45,640 bases of DNA from an uncultured Muribaculaceae bacterium. Lineage in GTDB: Bacteria; Bacteroidota; Bacteroidia; Bacteroidales; Muribaculaceae. The translations under genes were made by a program, and so were the position numbers. Shown here one piece after another: positions 7,590 to 16,331 of this stretch (position 1 is the first letter of the stretch; the number at the start of each line of letters is the position of its first letter). The stretch is taken from the NCBI GenBank assembly GCA_947178505.1, contig CAMWYR010000016.1, positions 1-45,640 of the forward strand, given 5' to 3'. Under the pieces are notes generated by a model. The model was not told the origin of the DNA. It made no database searches and was given only the letters and a program-made list of their open reading frames with translations.

Positions 7590-9077
7590 TTATTTGAATA
7601 ATCTTACTATATCCATGCCGTTGGCGTAGATAAGGAGAAGGATAAGCAGCGTCATACCCACTATCTGGGCACGTTCCATAAATTTCTCGCTCGGAGGCCG
7701 TCGGAAAATCACTTCATAGAGAAGGAACATCACATGGCCTCCGTCGAGCGCCGGAATCGGAAGGATATTCATGAACGCGAGTGCCACGGAGAGGAACGCC
7801 GCGATGTTCCAGAAGGCGAGCCAGTCCCAGCTCTCGGGGAATATGCTGCCTATCGAACCGAAACCGCCGATGGAGTTGGCTCCCTCTTTAGTGAAGACCA
7901 TCTTCATTGACTTGGCGTAGCTGACGAGGCGCTCCGTTCCCATCGACACGCCCCGGGGCACTGACTGCAGGAGCGTGTAATGCTTTTCCTCAAAGTTGAA
8001 GAATACCGCTGGATTCGTTTCTAATCCGACTCCCATCTTCGAGTTGGAGGAGAGCTGCACGGGAATATGGAGCGTATCAGTAGCTGTCCCGTTAGTGCGG
8101 GCTATGGTCAATGTGACAGTGCCGTCGTCATGGCCGGGGAGAATAGCGAAAAATTCACCTAATGATGGGGTGGGGATGGCGTCGATGGCAAGTATTCGGT
8201 CGCCCTTCTCAATGCCTGCCTTGGCTGCGCCTTCACCTGCAACTACTTGCGTGATTTCCACAGGCATGCGGTAGGTCATCAGCGGTATCATTGCGGTGTC
8301 GCTCTTGGCTTCCTGATCGAGAAGGAAGATGAAATTCTCCGGAATCGGAATGTTCACCTTTTTATCGCCGCGTTGCACGGTCACTTCAGACGCCTGGGCT
8401 ATCTGCATCCGGGCCTCGGCGGGATTGGTGAGTGGCTTGCCGTCGGCCAGCAACGGAATGTCGCCGTTGTGGAAGCCGATCTTACGGGCTTCTCCGGAAT
8501 AATCCATACCGAGACGGGCCTGATCCAGAGGCACGTATTTCTCGCCTGTGGCATAGACGATGCCGGCGTATATTACGATGGCCAGAAGGAAGTTGAAGAG
8601 CACGCCCGCTATCATGATCAGAAGGCGCTGCCATGCCGGCTTTGAGCGGAATTCCCAATCCTGCGCCGGTTGCTTCATCTGCTCCGTATCCATCGACTCA
8701 TCGATCATGCCAGCTATCTTGCAGTAGCCCCCCAGAGGGAGCCAGCCGATACCATATTCCGTGTTGCCCCAGAATGAATCTTTTTTCTCCGCACTGTTCT
8801 CTGCAGTGGCAGTCGAAGGAGCAGTCTGAGGGGAGTCAGTGGCTATCCCCTGAGCCTCGCCCGATTTATCTTTAAATTTTATGGTTTTGCCGAAGAATCC
8901 GTAATATTTCTTCGGGCGCCATTTGAAGAGTTGAGTCCAGGGATTAAAGAAAATATAGAATTTTTCAACCCGCACTCCGAAAAGGCGTGCGAAGAGGAAG
9001 TGGCCGAATTCGTGAATTATCACAAGAATTGCAAAGGCCAGGATGAGCTGAGCCGCTTTTATGAAAAATGTGTCCAA
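7590..9077 (-). CDS. rseP: Site-2 intramembrane protease RseP
   Basis: A 495-residue membrane zinc protease that cleaves transmembrane segments of anti-sigma factors and signal-peptide remnants. The active-site helix is at the N-terminus (HEFGH, residues 22-26, in the first membrane segment). The second motif NILPIPALDGGHVMF near the C-terminus supplies the third zinc ligand Asp. Two PDZ regions lie between (around TQVVAGEGAAKAGIEKGDRI for the second). A hydrophilic insert near residues 75-105, rich in A/S/T/E, follows the first helix and gives the protein its greater length. It is located 18 nt after dxr, an order common in bacteria, where dxr-rseP pairs link isoprenoid and envelope genes. 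Confidence 0.95.
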   Translation of the reverse strand: MDTFFIKAAQLILAFAILVIIHEFGHFLFARLFGVRVEKFYIFFNPWTQLFKWRPKKYYGFFGKTIKFKDKSGEAQGIATDSPQTAPSTATAENSAEKKDSFWGNTEYGIGWLPLGGYCKIAGMIDESMDTEQMKQPAQDWEFRSKPAWQRLLIMIAGVLFNFLLAIVIYAGIVYATGEKYVPLDQARLGMDYSGEARKIGFHNGDIPLLADGKPLTNPAEARMQIAQASEVTVQRGDKKVNIPIPENFIFLLDQEAKSDTAMIPLMTYRMPVEITQVVAGEGAAKAGIEKGDRILAIDAIPTPSLGEFFAILPGHDDGTVTLTIARTNGTATDTLHIPVQLSSNSKMGVGLETNPAVFFNFEEKHYTLLQSVPRGVSMGTERLVSYAKSMKMVFTKEGANSIGGFGSIGSIFPESWDWLAFWNIAAFLSVALAFMNILPIPALDGGHVMFLLYEVIFRRPPSEKFMERAQIVGMTLLILLLIYANGMDIVRLFK

Positions 9078-9095
9078 TTTACTGAGGTCTGTTTA

Positions 9096-10289
9096 TTAAT
9101 ATTTCTTTACTAATCTGTCTGTAAGCTCCTCCGCTATTTTCCGGGCTTCGGCGTTGGTGGCCACCAGTTCGTCGAGCGTTGGGTTATCTATAAGCGCAAT
9201 GCGCTTCATTGTCTCTTCGGCTACGTGGGGCATATCGGTGAAGCGGAGCCCGGAGTTGAGGAATGCCGCGACTGCGATTTCATTGGCCGCGTTGAGTATG
9301 CACGGCATATTGCCACCCACTCCGATTGCATGGAAAGCCAGCCCGAGCAGGGGGAATTTTCTGAAGTCGGGCGCCTCGAAGGTGAGGGTCCCCATCTGTG
9401 AGAGGGAGAGGGTCTGGGCTTCCGAGGGGAGACGTTCGGGATAACCGAGGGCGTAGCGGATTGGAAGCCTCATGTCGGGCACGCCGAGCTGAGCTTTAAT
9501 CGAGCCGTCGCAGTATTCCACCATTGAATGCACAATCGACTGAGGGTGCACCGCTACCTCGATTTTTTCGGGCGGGCAGTCGAAGAGCCAGCGGGCTTCA
9601 ATCATCTCGAAGCCCTTGTTCATCATCGATGCGGAGTCAATGGTAACCTTCGCGCCCATGTCCCAGTTGGGATGGCGGAGTGCATCGGCCGGGGTGACGT
9701 GGTCAAGACGTTCGGCCTCGAGCGTGCGGAAGGGGCCTCCGCTCGCAGTGAGGATGATCTTGCGCATTGACTTACGGTCTTCACCGACGAGACACTGGAA
9801 TATGGCGGAGTGCTCGCTGTCGACGGGCACGATCTCGCTGCCATGTTCGGCTGCAAGCCGCGTGATGAGCTGCCCGGCCACGACAAGGGTCTCCTTATTG
9901 GCGAGCGCTATGCGCTTTCCCCGGCGGATGGCACTGATGGTCGGTTGCAGTCCGCTATAGCCGACCATGGCAGTCACTACTGTGCCCCCTTCAGGAAGTG
10001 CGGCAGCCTCAGCAATGGCCTCGGCTCCCGCTTCTGTCTCTATTTCAAGACCTGCGAGTGCTTCCCGGAGTTGCGGAAGAAATTTCTCATCGCCTATCAC
10101 AACGCGCCGGGGCCGGAATTCTCTGGCCTGCGCGGCGAGGAGCACCCAGTTGCGTCGTGCTGTCAGCGCGACCACCCGGAATCGCTCCGGATACTCCCTC
10201 ACAATATCAAGAGTCTGCGTGCCGATGCTTCCGGTCGAACCGAGTATTATTAGGTGGCCGAGCCGGCCCGTATCTATGGTGGTCTGCAT
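9096..10289 (-). CDS. dxr: 1-deoxy-D-xylulose 5-phosphate reductoisomerase
   Basis: A 397-residue cytosolic enzyme of the MEP isoprenoid pathway that converts DXP to MEP with NADPH and a divalent metal. The NADPH-binding loop is GSTGSIGTQTLDIV near the N-terminus. The metal and substrate region appears as ALANKETLVVAG, VPVDSEHSAIFQCL and ILTASGGPFR; the central conserved stretch is HPNWDMGAKVTIDSASMMNK. Length is typical. It is probably co-transcribed with the M23-like gene (32 nt upstream) and rseP (18 nt downstream). Confidence 0.97.
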   Translation of the reverse strand: MQTTIDTGRLGHLIILGSTGSIGTQTLDIVREYPERFRVVALTARRNWVLLAAQAREFRPRRVVIGDEKFLPQLREALAGLEIETEAGAEAIAEAAALPEGGTVVTAMVGYSGLQPTISAIRRGKRIALANKETLVVAGQLITRLAAEHGSEIVPVDSEHSAIFQCLVGEDRKSMRKIILTASGGPFRTLEAERLDHVTPADALRHPNWDMGAKVTIDSASMMNKGFEMIEARWLFDCPPEKIEVAVHPQSIVHSMVEYCDGSIKAQLGVPDMRLPIRYALGYPERLPSEAQTLSLSQMGTLTFEAPDFRKFPLLGLAFHAIGVGGNMPCILNAANEIAVAAFLNSGLRFTDMPHVAEETMKRIALIDNPTLDELVATNAEARKIAEELTDRLVKKY

Positions 10290-10321
10290 GATGTTTTTGA
10301 GTCTGAATTATACTTTAATTT

Positions 10322-11200
10322 TCACTCTCTGTCGCGCGGCGCCTCGTAGTGGAGCGCACGGGCCTTCTTACTGCTCAGCGCCGAACTTAGATAATCGTAT
10401 GGTGTGAGAGCGTAGCCGTTATGCCAGATTCTTACGGAGATGCTTCTCACTCCCTTCGAATCCGGGCCCGGCGCAAGGGCAATTGCCTGTCCGGAGTTAA
10501 CGATATCTCCGACACTCACGAGTGGAGTACCTGTATGGGTGTAACTCGTCACAAAGCCACGTCCGTGTTGTGTCACGATCACGAATCCGTGGATGGGGGC
10601 CGAGTAGTAGAGCGCAACAATCGTGCCGTCGGCCGCGCATTGCACGCTGGCGTCGCGGGGCATCACGATTTCTCCTTCCACCGATTTATGTGATGCTTCG
10701 GTGAACACTCCCTCGCTGCATACGGGCGAGAACATAAGCCCGTCGGCTGCAAGGGGAGCAAGCACCGAGATGTTGAAGCGCTCGCGCTCCTCCATCTGCG
10801 ACATGAACCGCTGCTCGCCCGGAGTGGCGTTCATCAGCGAGTCGGAACTCAGCTCGCGCGACACGGGAGCGACCGCCGCTGAATCGTCGGGTATGCGCGT
10901 ATGGTCGGTCACCTTCATTATATTTGCAATATAGGCATCGTTCTGCTCATATATCCGCATCAGCGAGTCAAGACGCAGGAGCCCCTCCTCAGTGGCCGAC
11001 CTTTCCGATTCCTTCAGATAGCCGGGCAGGAGCGTGCGCAACGGAGTGAGAGAGATGATGAGCCCCGCAGCGAACAGAAGCGCCAGCCCGGCGGCGAGTC
11101 CGGCGGCGATTAGCCCCGGAACCGTCACACTCAGTGAGGTCACTTCAGTAAGATGTGACTCATCTTCCACCTTTATATTATAGCGGGAAAAGTGTTTCAT
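10322..11200 (-). CDS. Membrane-anchored M23/LytM-domain protein with degenerate active site
   Basis: A 292-residue protein: a short cytosolic start, one membrane segment at about residues 30-52, a helical, probably coiled-coil stretch, then a C-terminal LytM fold. The fold is recognisable from IVALYYSAPIHGFVIVTQHG, VSVGDIVNSGQAIAL and RIWHNGYALTPYDYL. In active M23 peptidases the zinc is held by HxxxD and HxH. Here the first site reads HKSVE and the HxH position, just before the WHNG turn, reads SIS. A catalytic zinc site is therefore not expected. Such dead LytM proteins (EnvC and NlpD are the known examples) activate amidases rather than cut cell wall; that role here is inference. It leads the dxr-rseP run. 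Confidence 0.8.
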   Translation of the reverse strand: MKHFSRYNIKVEDESHLTEVTSLSVTVPGLIAAGLAAGLALLFAAGLIISLTPLRTLLPGYLKESERSATEEGLLRLDSLMRIYEQNDAYIANIMKVTDHTRIPDDSAAVAPVSRELSSDSLMNATPGEQRFMSQMEERERFNISVLAPLAADGLMFSPVCSEGVFTEASHKSVEGEIVMPRDASVQCAADGTIVALYYSAPIHGFVIVTQHGRGFVTSYTHTGTPLVSVGDIVNSGQAIALAPGPDSKGVRSISVRIWHNGYALTPYDYLSSALSSKKARALHYEAPRDRE

Positions 11201-11327
11201 GCGCCGAATGTCCGTTTCAAAAGGCGAATTTACTAAAAATTCCTCATTTCTCGTGAGAATTATGCTCCTTTTATTGAAAATATGGACCGAAGAATAAGAT
11301 TAATTTAAAAAAATCGCGGTGTTTAGT

Positions 11328-11356
11328 TTGAAAATAAAAAAATATATGTAATTTTG
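11328..11356 (+). promoter_or_regulatory. Candidate Bacteroidetes promoter of first ompA-like gene
   Basis: TTTG ending at 11330 and TAATTTTG at 11349-11356 are separated by 18 nt, close to the Bacteroidetes pattern TTG-N19-21-TAnnTTTG. It would give a leader of about 130 nt before the ATG at 11493. Confidence 0.55.
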
Positions 11357-11492
11357 CAGAAATTTCTCTAACATTTGTTAACGGATAATCGAACTAACCG
11401 ACATTCAAGTGTAGTTATCGACTGACCCACTATAAACTCTGACTCAAATATCAGATAATAATAGAAAACAACACCAATCTAACAATCACAGT

Positions 11493-12848
11493 ATGAAAGC
11501 CAAGAAATTTTATGGTGCATTGGCCCTCTGTGCCGGAGCTCTTGCCTTCAGCGGCAGCGCCCAGGCTCAGGACGTCTTTGTAGATGACGCCGTTTCTGTC
11601 ACTGAGTTCACCTGTGACAACTCGACTCATTATTTCTCCAACTGGCGCGACAACTGGTTCATCGAAATCAGCGCCGGCGCCAATCAGCCTCTCGTAGAGC
11701 GCGGTTACCTTACGAAAGGTTATTCCAAGAAAGCCATCAACGGTAAGAAATGGACAGCCACTTACGGCTTTGGTTTCGGTCGCTGGATGACTCCCCACAT
11801 CGGTTTCCGCTTCAGAGGAAACTATGGCGCGATCCATTGGGATGCTCCAAACACCTTCCAGGAGCTCGCAAACGATGAGGGCTGGAGCCATATGAAGCAG
11901 GCTTCTGTCAGCCTCGAGTTCATGTGGGATATGTTCAATACGCTCGGTGGTGTGAATCAGGAGCGCGTATTCTCAATCATCCCGTTCATCGGCGTCGGTG
12001 GCGGTGCATCCTGGGATTTCCAGGGCCGCGGCAAGAAGGGCGAGCCCGTCGGTTCAAACTGCCTCCGCGAGTATCCCGGTAATTTCAATATGTACTATGG
12101 CGACCAGTATAAGTCGGTGCAGTGGACAGTGCCCGCATTCGTAGGCCTCCAGTTCCGCTTCCGTCTCGGCAAGTATGTCGACTTCTTCGCAGAAGCCCGC
12201 GCATCTTTCTATGGCGACAACTGGAACAACAACGTAGCCGGCAACTCAATCGATGCTCTCGTGCAGGCTATGGGCGGTTTCAACTTCAATATCGGGGGAC
12301 GTGGCTGGAAGACATTCAACGAATGCAACTACGTATCGCAGATCGCCGCTCTTAACGATCAGGTCAACGACCTCCGTGGCCAGCTCGCAGGATGCGCTGC
12401 TACCGTTGCAGCTCTTCAGGCTCAGCTTCCCTGTCCTGAAGTGGTTGAGAAGGAGTGCAGCAATGCTCCTCTCATGGCTTCAGTGCAGTTCACCATCAAC
12501 AGCGCCAAGATCCTCCCCACAGAGGATGTCAACATCTACTCAATGGCTGAATGGCTGAAGGCTAATCCCAACGAGTCGATCGACGTAGTCGGTATGGCTG
12601 ACCGCAACACCGGCAATACAGCTTACAATATGGGCCTCTCGAAGCGTCGTGCTATCGCCGTGGCTGATGAGCTCGTTAATAAGTATGGTATCGATAAGAG
12701 CCGTCTTAACCTCTACGCTTGCGGTTCGAACCTGCAGTTCTTCAACAACGGCGACCAGAACGACTGGAACCGTATCGTAATGTTCAAGCAGGGTGAATTC
12801 GAGCCTTCTGCAGTCGCCGCCGGCGAGGTAGAGAAGATCGACTATTGA
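11493..12848 (+). CDS. OmpA-family outer membrane protein (first of tandem pair)
   Basis: A 451-residue porin-like protein. The signal peptide ends in SAQA before QDVFVDDAV. An N-terminal beta-barrel of about 260 residues follows, rich in aromatic alternations (FRFRLGKYVDFFAEARASFYGDNWNNN). Next come a short heptad-like helix (LNDQVNDLRGQLAGC) with a Cys/Pro linker, and a C-terminal OmpA-like peptidoglycan-binding domain. That domain is recognisable from VQFTINSAKILP, LSKRRAIAVADEL and the NR of DWNRIVMF. It probably anchors the outer membrane to peptidoglycan, as the P. gingivalis Pgm6/Pgm7 proteins do. It differs from the second copy in having a charged 18-residue C-terminal tail and a longer barrel. 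Its own promoter and terminator frame it. Confidence 0.88.
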   Translation: MKAKKFYGALALCAGALAFSGSAQAQDVFVDDAVSVTEFTCDNSTHYFSNWRDNWFIEISAGANQPLVERGYLTKGYSKKAINGKKWTATYGFGFGRWMTPHIGFRFRGNYGAIHWDAPNTFQELANDEGWSHMKQASVSLEFMWDMFNTLGGVNQERVFSIIPFIGVGGGASWDFQGRGKKGEPVGSNCLREYPGNFNMYYGDQYKSVQWTVPAFVGLQFRFRLGKYVDFFAEARASFYGDNWNNNVAGNSIDALVQAMGGFNFNIGGRGWKTFNECNYVSQIAALNDQVNDLRGQLAGCAATVAALQAQLPCPEVVEKECSNAPLMASVQFTINSAKILPTEDVNIYSMAEWLKANPNESIDVVGMADRNTGNTAYNMGLSKRRAIAVADELVNKYGIDKSRLNLYACGSNLQFFNNGDQNDWNRIVMFKQGEFEPSAVAAGEVEKIDY

Positions 12849-12897
12849 TAAAGCTTCCCGATTAAGGCTTAAACGCCTGTCGACTTAAAGAATATTG

Positions 12898-12936
12898 AAG
12901 GAGGCCGATTGTGCCCCATGCGCGGTCGGCTTCCTT
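12898..12936 (+). terminator. Terminator after first ompA-like gene
   Basis: AAGGAGGCCGA (12898-12908) pairs with TCGGCTTCCTT (12926-12936) with one G-T pair, across a 17-nt loop that is GC-rich itself. An AT-rich stretch follows. Confidence 0.65.
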
Positions 12937-13165
12937 AAATTATTCGATGAAGACAAAAAATCGGATTTTAATAAACAATTTTTTTGAGGGTAGATAAAAA
13001 TTGTTTGGAAGTTATATATTTGAATATCAAGCATTTCTTAGATATTTTATTCTAAAATAGTGTTGGTTCGCGGTTGAAAATCAAAATTCTTGAAAACTTA
13101 TTAAAGGTTTTTAACGTTAAACTGACAAACACTAAAGCTGACACAAACAACTAAACAAATATTGT
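12937..13165 (+). other. AT-rich leader region between the two ompA-like genes
   Basis: No gene is visible. TATATTTG at 13015-13022 resembles a -7 box but lacks a TTG at the usual distance. A 12-bp perfect palindrome (TTTAACGTTAAA) sits at 13110-13121, about 45 nt before the second gene. The second copy probably has its own promoter here, because a terminator precedes the region. Confidence 0.4.
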
Positions 13166-14410
13166 ATGAAAGCTAAGAATCTTTACATCGCAGCTGCACT
13201 CTGTGCAGGCACATTCGGAGCAAGCAACGTTGCTTACGCTCAGGACGTCTTTGTAGACGACGCAGTAACTGTAACTGAGTTTACTTGTGACAACTCTACT
13301 CACTACTTCACTCCTAAGAACAGCAACTGGTTCATCGAACTCGGTGCAGGTGCAGGTCAGCCCCTCGTAGAGAAAGGCACAGAGAAGACAGTAGACGGTA
13401 AGAAATGGACAGCTGCTTACAGCGTAGGTTTCGGTCGCTGGTTCAGCCCCTACCTCGGCTTCCGTATCAAGGCCATCGGTGGTGCAGTTCACTGGAACGC
13501 TGTTAACTGGGACAAGAAAGCTGACTGGGCTTACGGTTGGAGCCGTGCCAAGCACGTTAACCTTCAGGCAGAGCTTATGTGGGATATGTTCAACTCCTTC
13601 GGCGGCGTTAACGAGAAGCGCGTATTCTCTATCGTTCCTTTCGTAGGTCTCGGTGGTGATGCAATGTGGGACTACAAGAACCACTACGGCAACCAGCCCG
13701 CAGCAACTAACAATTATACTCACGGCCGCGCTAAGTCAGTACAGTGGACTCTCCCTGTATCTGCAGGTCTCCAGTTCCGCTTCCGTCTTAGCAAGTATGT
13801 TGACTTCTTCGCTGAAGCACGCGCAGCTTTCTACGGCGACAACTGGAACAACGTATCTGAAGGCAACTCTGTAGACGCTTACGTTTCTGCAATGGGTGGT
13901 TTCAGCTTTAATCTCGGTGGTCGCGGTTGGAACTCTTTCAACGAGTGCAATTACGTATCTCAGATCGCAAGCCTCAATGGCCAGGTTAACAACCTCCGCG
14001 CTCAGCTCGACGCTTGTGGCGCAACTGTAGCAGCCCTCCAGGCTCAGCTTCCCTGTCCTGAGGTCGTAGCTAAGGACTGCAACAATGCTCCTCTCATGGC
14101 ATCTGTTCGCTTCCTCATCAACAGCGCTAAGATCATGCCTACTGAAGAAGTTAACGTTTACTCAATGGCTGAGTGGCTCAAGGCTAACCCCAACGAGAAG
14201 ATCGTCATCGCAGGTTATGCTGACAAGGATACCGGTACTTCTGAGTACAACATGGACCTCTCACAGCGTCGTGCTGATGCAGTTAAGGCAGAACTCGTTA
14301 ACACTTACGGCATCGATCCCAGCCGTCTCGAGACTAAGGCCTTCGGTTCTGACGAGCAGGAATATCCCTCACACAATGACTGGAACCGTATCGTAATCTT
14401 CAAGCAGTAA
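13166..14410 (+). CDS. OmpA-family outer membrane protein (second of tandem pair)
   Basis: A 414-residue paralog of the preceding gene with the same plan: signal peptide ending AYA before QDVFVDDAV, aromatic-rich barrel, short helix (LNGQVNNLRAQLDAC), Cys/Pro linker and C-terminal OmpA domain (VRFLINSAKIMP, LSQRRADAVKAEL, DWNRIVIF). The two share long near-identical stretches, for instance around the mature N-terminus and the end of the barrel. The barrel loops differ, and this copy ends right after the OmpA domain. Codon choice looks more strongly biased (repeated GTA, GCA, CTC, AAC, TAC), which suggests very high expression. A long antisense frame in it is a by-product of that bias. Confidence 0.9.
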   Translation: MKAKNLYIAAALCAGTFGASNVAYAQDVFVDDAVTVTEFTCDNSTHYFTPKNSNWFIELGAGAGQPLVEKGTEKTVDGKKWTAAYSVGFGRWFSPYLGFRIKAIGGAVHWNAVNWDKKADWAYGWSRAKHVNLQAELMWDMFNSFGGVNEKRVFSIVPFVGLGGDAMWDYKNHYGNQPAATNNYTHGRAKSVQWTLPVSAGLQFRFRLSKYVDFFAEARAAFYGDNWNNVSEGNSVDAYVSAMGGFSFNLGGRGWNSFNECNYVSQIASLNGQVNNLRAQLDACGATVAALQAQLPCPEVVAKDCNNAPLMASVRFLINSAKIMPTEEVNVYSMAEWLKANPNEKIVIAGYADKDTGTSEYNMDLSQRRADAVKAELVNTYGIDPSRLETKAFGSDEQEYPSHNDWNRIVIFKQ

Positions 14411-14435
14411 TACTGTAGATTGTTAATAAAAATTT

Positions 14436-14467
14436 GAGGCTTCCTTTGAAAGGGGGCCTCTTTTTTT
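14436..14467 (+). terminator. Rho-independent terminator after second ompA-like gene
   Basis: GAGGCTTCCTTT pairs with AAAGGGGGCCTC (two G-T pairs) around a very short loop within 14436-14460, followed by seven T at 14461-14467. This is a classic intrinsic terminator. Confidence 0.9.
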
Positions 14468-14587
14468 GCCTTAATCGGTCGCGTGCCCGAATAGCGTTTC
14501 AGCCCCGGAATTTTGATATGTCATAAGATTATGTTATCAAACATATCGATTTTTAGGATTCACTGCGAATTTCCTTCCGTTTTTTTA

Positions 14588-14617
14588 TTGCCGATTCAGT
14601 TTTATTTATTAAGTTTG
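14588..14617 (+). promoter_or_regulatory. Candidate promoter of gdhA
   Basis: TTG at 14588-14590 and TAAGTTTG at 14610-14617 are separated by 19 nt, a near-perfect Bacteroidetes promoter. The leader to the ATG at 14682 would be about 57 nt. Confidence 0.7.
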
Positions 14618-14681
14618 CAATAAGGATTTCTAACCCAAAAAATCCACTGAAAAACCTACTTAAATCTAAACCATAATAGTC

Positions 14682-16016
14682 ATGAACATTAATGAAATCA
14701 TGGCCAACCTTGAGGCCAAGCATCCGGGTGAAAAGGAATTCCTCCAGGCAGTGAAGGAAGTGCTTCTCTGTGTAGAAGACGTCTACAACCAGCATCCTGA
14801 GTATGAGAAGGCTCGCATCATCGAGCGTATGTGCGAACCCGACCGTATCTTCACCTTCCGTGTAACATGGGTTGACGACAAGGGTGAAGTGCAGAACAAT
14901 ATCGGCTATCGCGTTCAGTTCAACAACGCCATCGGCCCCTACAAGGGTGGTATCCGTTTCCACGCTTCTGTTACTCTCTCAGTGCTTAAGTTCCTTGGCT
15001 TCGAGCAGACTTTCAAGAATGCGCTCACGACTCTTCCGATGGGCGGCGCAAAGGGAGGTTCAGACTTCTCTCCCCGCGGCAAGAGCGATGCTGAAATCAT
15101 GCGTTTCTGTCAGGCATTCGTGCTTGAGCTCTGGCGCAATCTCGGTCCCGACCGCGACGTGCCTGCAGGCGATATCGGCGTAGGTGGCCGCGAAGTGGGC
15201 TACATGTATGGTATGTACAAGAAACTTGCCCGCGAGAATACAGGTACGTTCACCGGTAAGGGTCTCTCTTTCGGTGGCAGCCGTATCCGTCCGGAGGCTA
15301 CAGGTTTCGGCGCTCTCTATTTCGTAGAGCAGATGCTTAAAGACCTCAACGAAGACATCAAGGGTAAGACCATCGCTATCTCAGGCTTCGGTAACGTGGC
15401 ATGGGGTGCTGCCACTAAGGCTACAGAACTTGGCGGTAAGGTCGTGACTATCTCTGGTCCTGACGGTTATATCTACGATCCCGCCGGTCTCGATAAGGAA
15501 AAAATCGAATATATGCTTGAGCTCCGCGCTTCGGGCAATGACATTGTGGCTCCTTATGCTGAGAAATTCCCCGGTTCACAGTTCTTCCCGGGCCGTAAGC
15601 CCTGGGAGCAGAAGGTGGATATCGCTCTTCCCTGCGCTACGCAGAATGAGCTGGGTGAAGAAGACGCTAAGATGCTGATCGCCAACAATGTCCTCCTCGT
15701 TGCCGAGGTTTCAAATATGGGTTGCACCGCAGAGGCAATCGACACATTCATCTCCAACCGCACTCCCTATGCTCCCGGCAAGGCTGTGAACGCCGGTGGT
15801 GTGGCTGTGTCTGGCCTCGAGATGACTCAGGATGCCGAACACCTCCAGTGGAGCGCCGAGAAGGTTGATGATATGCTTCATGAGATCATGAACAACATCC
15901 ACGAGGCTTGCGTTGAGCACGGCCGTGAGGATGGCTACATCAACTACATGAAGGGTGCTAATATCGCCGGCTTCCTTAAGGTGGCCGATGCTATGATGGC
16001 ACAGGGTGTGATCTGA
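14682..16016 (+). CDS. gdhA: NADP-type glutamate dehydrogenase
   Basis: A 444-residue hexameric-type glutamate dehydrogenase that forms glutamate from 2-oxoglutarate and ammonia, or the reverse. The catalytic region shows GPYKGGIRFHASV and PMGGAKGGSDFSPRG, with the catalytic Lys at about 124. The cofactor-binding region shows GKTIAISGFGNVAWGAATKA, and late conserved sequence includes NAGGVAVSGLEMTQ. Length and the SFGGSRIRPEATGFG stretch match the NADP(H) group-I family. It is flanked by its own promoter and terminator, so it is likely monocistronic and highly expressed. It is the main route for ammonia assimilation in Bacteroidales. Confidence 0.97.
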   Translation: MNINEIMANLEAKHPGEKEFLQAVKEVLLCVEDVYNQHPEYEKARIIERMCEPDRIFTFRVTWVDDKGEVQNNIGYRVQFNNAIGPYKGGIRFHASVTLSVLKFLGFEQTFKNALTTLPMGGAKGGSDFSPRGKSDAEIMRFCQAFVLELWRNLGPDRDVPAGDIGVGGREVGYMYGMYKKLARENTGTFTGKGLSFGGSRIRPEATGFGALYFVEQMLKDLNEDIKGKTIAISGFGNVAWGAATKATELGGKVVTISGPDGYIYDPAGLDKEKIEYMLELRASGNDIVAPYAEKFPGSQFFPGRKPWEQKVDIALPCATQNELGEEDAKMLIANNVLLVAEVSNMGCTAEAIDTFISNRTPYAPGKAVNAGGVAVSGLEMTQDAEHLQWSAEKVDDMLHEIMNNIHEACVEHGREDGYINYMKGANIAGFLKVADAMMAQGVI

Positions 16017-16063
16017 TGATCTCATCTTTCTGATACGCACATAATAGTTACCTACCTCTATAT

Positions 16064-16106
16064 AGGAATGTTGGGCTTGTGAAAGCACGACATTCCTCCT
16101 TTTTTT
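16064..16106 (+). terminator. Terminator after gdhA
   Basis: AGGAATGT (16064-16071) pairs with ACATTCCT (16090-16097); the loop can form a further small stem, and a run of seven T follows at 16100-16106. The rest of the gap up to 16250 shows no gene or obvious element. Confidence 0.75.
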
Positions 16107-16253
16107 ATATCCCCCACATTTCTTTCTTAACTGCTTTCCTTCATAGCCTTTTATCCCGACAGCTCATCGCATATCCACAATCATGACCGGGACGGACAGA
16201 TCTCGGATGCTGCCTAAATAAGGAGAATTTAGATTTTTTAAGAGACGAGGCAG

Positions 16254-16284
16254 TTGGCGTGCTCTTGATTTTTTTGTAATTTTG
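16254..16284 (+). promoter_or_regulatory. Candidate promoter of the cell-wall operon
   Basis: TTG at 16254-16256, a 20-nt spacer and TAATTTTG at 16277-16284 fit the Bacteroidetes consensus. They lie 48 nt before the ATG at 16332. No other good promoter was seen up to the TamL gene, supporting one long transcript. Confidence 0.7.
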
Positions 16285-16331
16285 TAACAATTGCGCTTTC
16301 ACGCGCTATTCAAAATTTCAAATTCAGGATT

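Noticed and set aside
11451-11891. 146-aa minus-strand open frame
   Set aside because: Antisense to the signal peptide and barrel codons of the first OmpA-type gene, with no independent support.
13151-13723. 190-aa minus-strand open frame
   Set aside because: It is the mirror of the strongly codon-biased second OmpA-type gene; its repetitive Val/Cys/Ser composition is an artefact of that bias.
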